This document shows, piece by piece, positions 6,408-9,830 of a stretch of DNA of 9,830 nt. Numbering within the stretch: position 1 is the stretch's first letter; each line of letters opens with the position of its first letter. The notes under the pieces are model-generated. The model was not told the origin of the DNA, did not search any database, and was given only the letters and a program-made list of their open reading frames with translations. This DNA is from Clostridia bacterium (GTDB lineage: Bacteria; Bacillota; Sulfobacillia; SLMV01). A program made the position numbers and the translations under genes. The stretch lies in assembly GCA_003554565.1 (NCBI GenBank), contig PWGR01000222.1, positions 1-9,830 on the forward strand, written 5' to 3'.

Positions 6408-6733
6408 CCCACGACCAACACCGCAATAGAGGACGGTCGGCAGAATTCCGGGACTACATCGATCGGAGCATAGAGGGTTGTCACCTGGTCTCCCACCCCG
6501 CTCCTGAAGTTCGATCGGCATTATCAAGACCAAAACGACCATGACGGAGTCTTCTTAGTGTAAAACTGCCAATCGGACGATGACGCGAATCCACTGCTGA
6601 CGAGAACCTGGACGGATCCGGGGTTCCCCTTATCTCCTACCTGCTCTTGCATAAACGGTGCGAAATTGATCCGGGAAGGTCCTACCGCAACTGCGCGACC
6701 TGCGCGGCTGAGCAGTGGAACAGGAAGTTTCAC
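6408..6733. other. Unassigned stretch 6408-6733
   Basis: No convincing gene. Long frames on the - strand are rich in Ser, Cys, Arg and Pro without ribosome sites and read as chance frames. A + strand frame open from a TTG at 6647 continues into the ORF called at 6734 and includes NCATC. I saw no hairpin, repeat, tRNA or promoter that I could support. Confidence 0.35.
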
Positions 6734-7054
6734 ATGACCCGGCACTATGCCAGCGGAACAGAAGCCAATGAGAACATGCTGAACAGTTCGAAACACACAG
6801 ACCCGGAGGGACTTGATCTCTTTGCACTCTCGTACAACCTCATGGTCTACGCCTGGTGCCGGACCGCAGCGGACACCTGTCTGGATTACCTCTTGGCTGA
6901 GCAGGGGCCGGGGCGCGCATCGGAGACCGCTTCTCCCTGCGCCAGGGACCGGGATAACTTCTCGCAGCTTGTCGAGCTGGTGCTCTTCCCCCTGTCGGAG
7001 AACAGCCTGCAGATGTGGACGATGAGACGGGTTGTATCGAAAAAGGCTCGGTGA
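6734..7054 (+). CDS. Possible orphan protein, 106 residues
   Basis: An ATG at 6734 is preceded by AGGAAG (6722-6727) with six-base spacing. The frame stays open to TGA at 7052-7054, and its third codon positions are strongly G/C-rich, unlike the surrounding gap. Likely helical segments are LDLFALSYNLMVYAWC and NFSQLVELVLFPLSENSL. There are no recognised motifs, no signal peptide, and a basic C-terminus (RRVVSKKAR). It could instead be the remnant of a longer decayed gene, since the frame extends upstream to 6647 without a start signal. It converges with the ferritin-like gene at 7198. Confidence 0.4.
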   Translation: MTRHYASGTEANENMLNSSKHTDPEGLDLFALSYNLMVYAWCRTAADTCLDYLLAEQGPGRASETASPCARDRDNFSQLVELVLFPLSENSLQMWTMRRVVSKKAR

Positions 7055-7153
7055 CCGCATAGGTCACAAAGCCAATATCTGTCCCCTCACCCGTTCGGGG
7101 GCGACAGCCCATCACAGCGACGGGGAAGCCAGCTCACCTGCAGGTCTCTGCCT

Positions 7154-7189
7154 CCGGGCAGCCGCGACTGGCGCGGACTGTACTCCCGG
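7154..7189 (-). terminator. Nested hairpin after the ferritin-like gene (no T-tract)
   Basis: An outer stem CCGGG (7154-7158)/CCCGG (7185-7189) encloses an inner perfect stem CCGCG (7162-7166)/CGCGG (7172-7176) with loop ACTGG. It starts eight bases beyond the stop codon of the - strand gene, so it probably ends that transcript. It could also act on the converging + strand ORF. No T-tract follows. Confidence 0.45.
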
Positions 7190-7197
7190 CCACAATT

Positions 7198-7461
7198 CTA
7201 CTCAACATCGTGGTACGTGGATTGCTGTGAGCTGTGCTGGTTGACCTGTTGATAGGTGTTCAGTAGCTCGTTGTTGGAGTACATGGCAACCTGGTCGCGG
7301 ATCACCGCAATGTGTTTTTCCTCCGCCTTGGCAAGATCGGCAAAAAGGGCGGCCATCTCCGTGTTTTGGCTGTCCTGGGCCTCGCGCATGTAACGGATGT
7401 ATTGAATCAGGGCCTGCTCCTTCTGACGCAGGGACTCCTCCAGATGACTCATCGTATGCAT
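7198..7461 (-). CDS. Small ferritin-like (rubrerythrin-type half) helical protein
   Basis: This 87-residue protein is almost wholly helical. A first helix, LRQKEQALIQYIRYMREAQD (11-30), is followed by NTEMAALFADLAKAEEKHIA (33-52). The second segment has the F..LA..E..H pattern of ferritin-like proteins, with Glu47 and His50 as an ExxH pair. Only one helix pair is present, half of a four-helix bundle, so it would have to dimerise, and a full di-iron site is not evident. The last 20 residues are rich in Gln, Asn and Ser. Similar short proteins occur in spore-forming Bacillota, often near coat proteins, but a spore role is a guess. The ATG is supported by GGGAGGT seven bases upstream. It is divergently oriented from the lipoprotein gene across a 428-base gap. 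Confidence 0.83.
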   Translation of the reverse strand: MHTMSHLEESLRQKEQALIQYIRYMREAQDSQNTEMAALFADLAKAEEKHIAVIRDQVAMYSNNELLNTYQQVNQHSSQQSTYHDVE

Positions 7462-7766
7462 TGTGTCTACCTCCCGAAAGCAGTTTTCACGGTTAGTCTG
7501 CCCCCGGGATTTTGCCGTATTCAGAGCGGAACGGGCCGGGGATATTCATAAAGCATGTAAAAGCAGAGCATCCGGATCACGGGCGGTGTAAGCCGGACGA
7601 GACGATAACTTGCCTGCCATGGTATGTCAGGGAGCAGAACGACACCTCTCAGCTTTTTTCTGATGCCAGAGACTGACCTGTGGCACGAAAAGACTGACAG
7701 TACCCATATCCGTTCTGTTCGTTAATGCCGGCACATTTGGCCAATCGCGACACACCGGCGGGGCTC
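7462..7766. other. Divergent intergenic region, left part
   Basis: Between the ferritin-like gene (-) and the regulatory elements of the lipoprotein gene (+). The strongest ORF, 74 codons on the - strand from 7851, has no ribosome site and overlaps the + promoter, so it is not called. AT-rich sequence near 7536-7562 could hold the - strand promoter (TATGAA on that strand), but no matching -35 is visible. An 8-base palindrome TTGGCCAA lies near 7736-7743. Confidence 0.35.
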
Positions 7767-7805
7767 TTTTGGCGAGCAAATTGATTTGCCACATTTCCGC
7801 CAAAA
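7767..7805. promoter_or_regulatory. Nested inverted repeat, possible operator
   Basis: An outer perfect 8-base inverted repeat TTTTGGCG (7767-7774)/CGCCAAAA (7798-7805) encloses an inner perfect dyad GCAAATTGATTTGC (7776-7789, 6-base arms with a TG centre). It ends 17 bases upstream of the -35 of the lipoprotein promoter. The inner dyad has the form of a site for a dimeric regulator. No regulator gene is in the window, so the binder is unknown. Confidence 0.4.
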
Positions 7806-7822
7806 ACCGGTTCAGGACACAC

Positions 7823-7851
7823 TTCACACCCTTATTCGCCGCTGATAACAT
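7823..7851 (+). promoter_or_regulatory. Sigma-70/sigma-A type promoter for the lipoprotein gene
   Basis: TTCACA (7823-7828, five of six matches to TTGACA) and TAACAT (7846-7851, four of six to TATAAT) are separated by exactly 17 bases. Transcription would begin near 7858. The Shine-Dalgarno AGGAGG follows at 7877-7882, so promoter, leader and start are in normal order. Confidence 0.5.
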
Positions 7852-7889
7852 GTGGGCATAGTTAGCAAATATTCCACAGGAGGTATGTC

Positions 7890-8333
7890 ATGCTTCCGCC
7901 GCTTTCATCAACCAAGAACATTATGCAAGTCCGCTTGCGGTTGTGGGGATTAGCCTTATTGACTGCCATGATGGCCTTAACAGGGTGCGGCCCGCATGAA
8001 AGTCTCGATCTCACTGCAAGCCCGGAATACGCCGGGGATATTTCACAAAAGGGCTATGCGCTCTCCCGGGCCCAGGCTGTTCACCGAGGAGATGATGCGA
8101 TCGACATACAGATGCACACCAACACCTCCCGGCAGACCCCACTGTCACCCGTCGGCGGCTACCCGCCGACGGAGGCTTCCAGTTCGTACACTGACTCCTC
8201 TCCCACCCGTCGCTCTTTGATCTGCTGCGCCGTGAGGGACACATCTTCCAGCCGCCTGTCAAAAACCAGCCGGGAAAGCGGGTTCAACAGTGCAGTCTCC
8301 ACGAGATTCCCGATGCCCCGTCCGCCATCCTGA
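7890..8333 (+). CDS. Putative lipoprotein, 3' end runs antisense into the AAA ATPase gene
   Basis: The ATG has a strong ribosome site (AGGAGG, 7877-7882) with a good promoter upstream. The N-terminus MLPPLSSTKNIMQVRLRL is positively charged, followed by the hydrophobic WGLALLTAMMALTGC, with LTGC (30-33) forming a lipobox. Cys33 would be lipidated and the protein held on the outer face of the membrane. The mature part to about residue 86 (ESLDLTASPEYAGDISQKGY and on) is polar and unrecognised. From residue 91 the frame is the antisense of the 3' end of the AAA ATPase gene, with Ser/Thr/Arg-rich composition typical of a shadow frame. The overlap is 175 bases. I infer that the original gene was truncated or frameshifted and reads into foreign sequence. 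The 5' portion is probably real; the C-terminus is doubtful. Confidence 0.6.
   Translation: MLPPLSSTKNIMQVRLRLWGLALLTAMMALTGCGPHESLDLTASPEYAGDISQKGYALSRAQAVHRGDDAIDIQMHTNTSRQTPLSPVGGYPPTEASSSYTDSSPTRRSLICCAVRDTSSSRLSKTSRESGFNSAVSTRFPMPRPPS
8149..8172. terminator. Perfect hairpin spanning the AAA ATPase stop codon
   Basis: CCGTCGGCGG (8149-8158) and CCGCCGACGG (8163-8172) form a perfect 10-base stem with loop CTAC. The loop holds the complement of the ATPase stop codon (TAG, 8161-8159). It lies inside the overlapping + strand lipoprotein frame. It could terminate or stabilise either transcript. No T-tract is present on either strand. Confidence 0.45.
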
Positions 8334-9830
8334 ACATTCTCAGCCGCTCTATCCAACAGGAATTGCCGCACCGGCGGGGCAAACTCCACATCCAGACCGC
8401 GCTTGCCGTGGACCTCGTCCCGCACGTTCTGCAGGATTTTGTCCAGGATATCCCGCATCCGCATCACGGGGCGCCGTATGTAATCAAATACTACAAAGTT
8501 GTTGCCGATGCGGTTGCATATCTCCGGTCGTCCCAGTTCCTCGCGGAAATGGTCCCGGACCGCCCGGAGCACCCTCTTCTTGACCGTCCGATAGGGAGTA
8601 TCGCAGAGCTCCAGCTGGCTGGACCCGCAGCCGCACTGCGCCGGCTCATCCTCCTGCAGGTGAGATTGACCGCATTCCGGGCAGTGCCAAAAATGCGGCA
8701 GTATGTTGGGCCTTCGTACATACCTTCCGTCCGCAGGCACATTGACATAGGCCCCGATGTTGCTGGTAAATATGATCACCGACTCCGAGAAGTAAACTGT
8801 CTCCCCCTTGCCGTCGGTGAGACGCCCACCCTCCAGTATCTGCAGGAATTTGTCCATGAGCTTGGGGTGAGCCTTTTCAATCTCGTCAAAAGGCAGCACC
8901 AAAAAGGGAGATTCCTTGATCTGGTTGGTCAGCTGCCCTCATGTTCGTGACCGACGTATCCGGGCGGGGCGCCGAAGAGACGCTGATCAGAGTGCTCCTG
9001 AGCGTACTCACTCATGTCAAAGCGTATGCACGCCTCCTCATCCCCGAACAACAGCTCGGCCAGGGCGCGGACCAGCTCGGTCTTACCCACGCCGGTGGGC
9101 CCGGCAAAAAACAGCACACCGCGCGGCTTCTGCCCCGAGGCGGAATGATGTATTCCGGAGAGACCACCCGCGGCCCGCTTGATGATGTCCACCACCGCAT
9201 GTATGGCCGGATCCTGCCCCTTTACCCGCCGGGCCAGGATCTCCCTCCGCCCGAGCCAGTTTCTGGCCGCCCTCCCGCTCGAGCAGCCGCTCCCACGCAC
9301 TGTCCGTGACGCCGAACTTGTAGGTTTCCACCAGGCGGCGCGGCTCCTGAAGGGGTATTCCCTCCTCAAGCGATATCAGGCGCAGGCATTCGAGCTCATA
9401 GTTACTGAAACCCCGCGTGAGATCCACGGCGGTTGCGATGTCGTCATCATCCTCCCCCGCGGCGCTCTCACCGGCCAGAAATCCCGGGGCGGCTATTTCA
9501 AAATACCGGCGCCTTTCCCTTTCGTCCGGCATATCTATCTTGAGCGGTTTCACCAGCGGGTGCTCGAGGTACAGCCAGGACGGCAGGTCGGACAGGCGGT
9601 CACACACCATCACCAGGCTGTGATTCATCACCCGTCCCGGCCCCTGCACCGAGGCCTCCGAGGCTTCCCTCACGCACTTGAGCAGCTGCACGAACTGCCG
9701 CCTTTCGTCGGGAGAGAGACGGTCGGGCGAAGTCACCAGCCGGGATGCATGGTCGATGACCACCGCGACTGGGGTGTCCCCGCTGCCGGAGACGGGCCCG
9801 CGGATTGCCCCCAGCGCCGCCGACAGGTCA
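8159..9830 (-). pseudogene. ClpB-like two-module AAA+ ATPase with zinc-ribbon insert, frameshifted, 5' end outside window
   Basis: The coding sequence enters from the right edge and runs to TAG at 8159. A first, degenerate AAA module has a Walker-B-like strand (PVAVVIDHASRLV, near 9740-9780) and continues to about 9290. Next come a linker and a Clp-type module: VKGQDPAI, Walker A GPTGVGKT (9079-9102), RFDMSEYAQEHSDQRLFGAP, GAPPGYVG, Walker B VLPFDE (about 8882-8899), LQILEGGRLTDG, sensor-1 TSNIG, arginine-finger region LGRPEICNRIG, and sensor-2 GGRGIGN. Such proteins are ATP-driven unfoldases or remodelers. Between sensor 1 and the arginine finger lies CPECG...CGCG (Cys codons near 8683-8627), a probable zinc ribbon. 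The reading frame changes twice: an apparent one-base gain near 9240-9265, and an apparent one-base loss near 8928-8941 just after GYVGHE. The second restores the original frame. Either the gene is recently inactivated or the sequence has two indel errors. Walker B has Pro where Clp proteins have a hydrophobic residue. Family assignment is secure; the biological target is unknown. Confidence 0.9.

Noticed and set aside
6524..7060. 178-codon - strand ORF
   Set aside because: No ribosome site, composition unlike a folded protein, and it overlaps a better supported + strand frame.
7627..7851. 74-codon - strand ORF in the divergent region
   Set aside because: No ribosome site, its start lies on the -10 of the opposite promoter, and it spans the nested inverted repeat.
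8929..9369. Treating the three ATPase open frames as three separate genes
   Set aside because: Each carries consecutive, non-overlapping parts of one AAA+ protein, and the later frames have no ribosome sites, so one broken gene is the better reading.

Overview
The window is a GC-rich bacterial chromosomal segment, by eye in the high 50s % G+C. Strong AGGAGG-type ribosome binding sites, TTG/GTG start usage, a short ferritin-like helical protein and a two-module ClpB-like ATPase suggest Bacillota (a Clostridia- or Limnochordia-like lineage). That placement is an inference; no rRNA or other phylogenetic marker is present. Coding density is low: about two thirds is confidently coding, and the stretch 4354-7197 is mostly unassigned apart from one clear gene.

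Left part, + strand (152-3394): an M81-family (MlrC/microcystinase C-like) metallopeptidase, then a hairpin, then one long membrane protein. That protein reads as a DppB-like permease half joined to a DppC-like permease half of a peptide-type ABC transporter. The pair suggests uptake of a small peptide or peptide-like compound followed by hydrolysis. The usual ATPases and binding protein are not in the window.

Middle part, - strand (3485-6407): two small proteins with a predicted ferredoxin-like alpha/beta fold (DUF4242-like and DUF3303-like), then a long gap, then an intact guanidino-group-modifying enzyme (DDAH/arginine deiminase superfamily). A possible 65-codon ORF overlaps the start of that enzyme by ATGA, and a 54-codon Cys/His-rich ORF lies further upstream. 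Within the gap, at 4594-4640, is a + strand structure resembling a transcription attenuator: two alternative hairpins competing for one segment and ending in a T-tract. No recognised + strand gene flanks it.

Right part (6734-9830): a doubtful 106-codon + ORF; a ferritin-like small protein (-); a 428-base divergent region with a nested inverted repeat and a good sigma-70-type promoter; a lipoprotein gene (+) whose 3' end runs antisense into the next gene; and the 3' part of a ClpB-like two-module AAA+ ATPase (-). The ATPase enters from beyond the right edge, carries a zinc ribbon inserted in its second AAA module, and is broken by two opposite one-base frameshifts.

Several genes (peptidase, permease, ferritin-like protein, AAA ATPase) end at or within a few bases of a strong GC-rich hairpin without a T-tract. 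No CRISPR array, tRNA, rRNA, transposase or complete mobile element was recognised. The items most worth a second look are the attenuator-like element, the zinc-ribbon AAA+ protein with its compensating frameshifts, and the fused, divergent permease.
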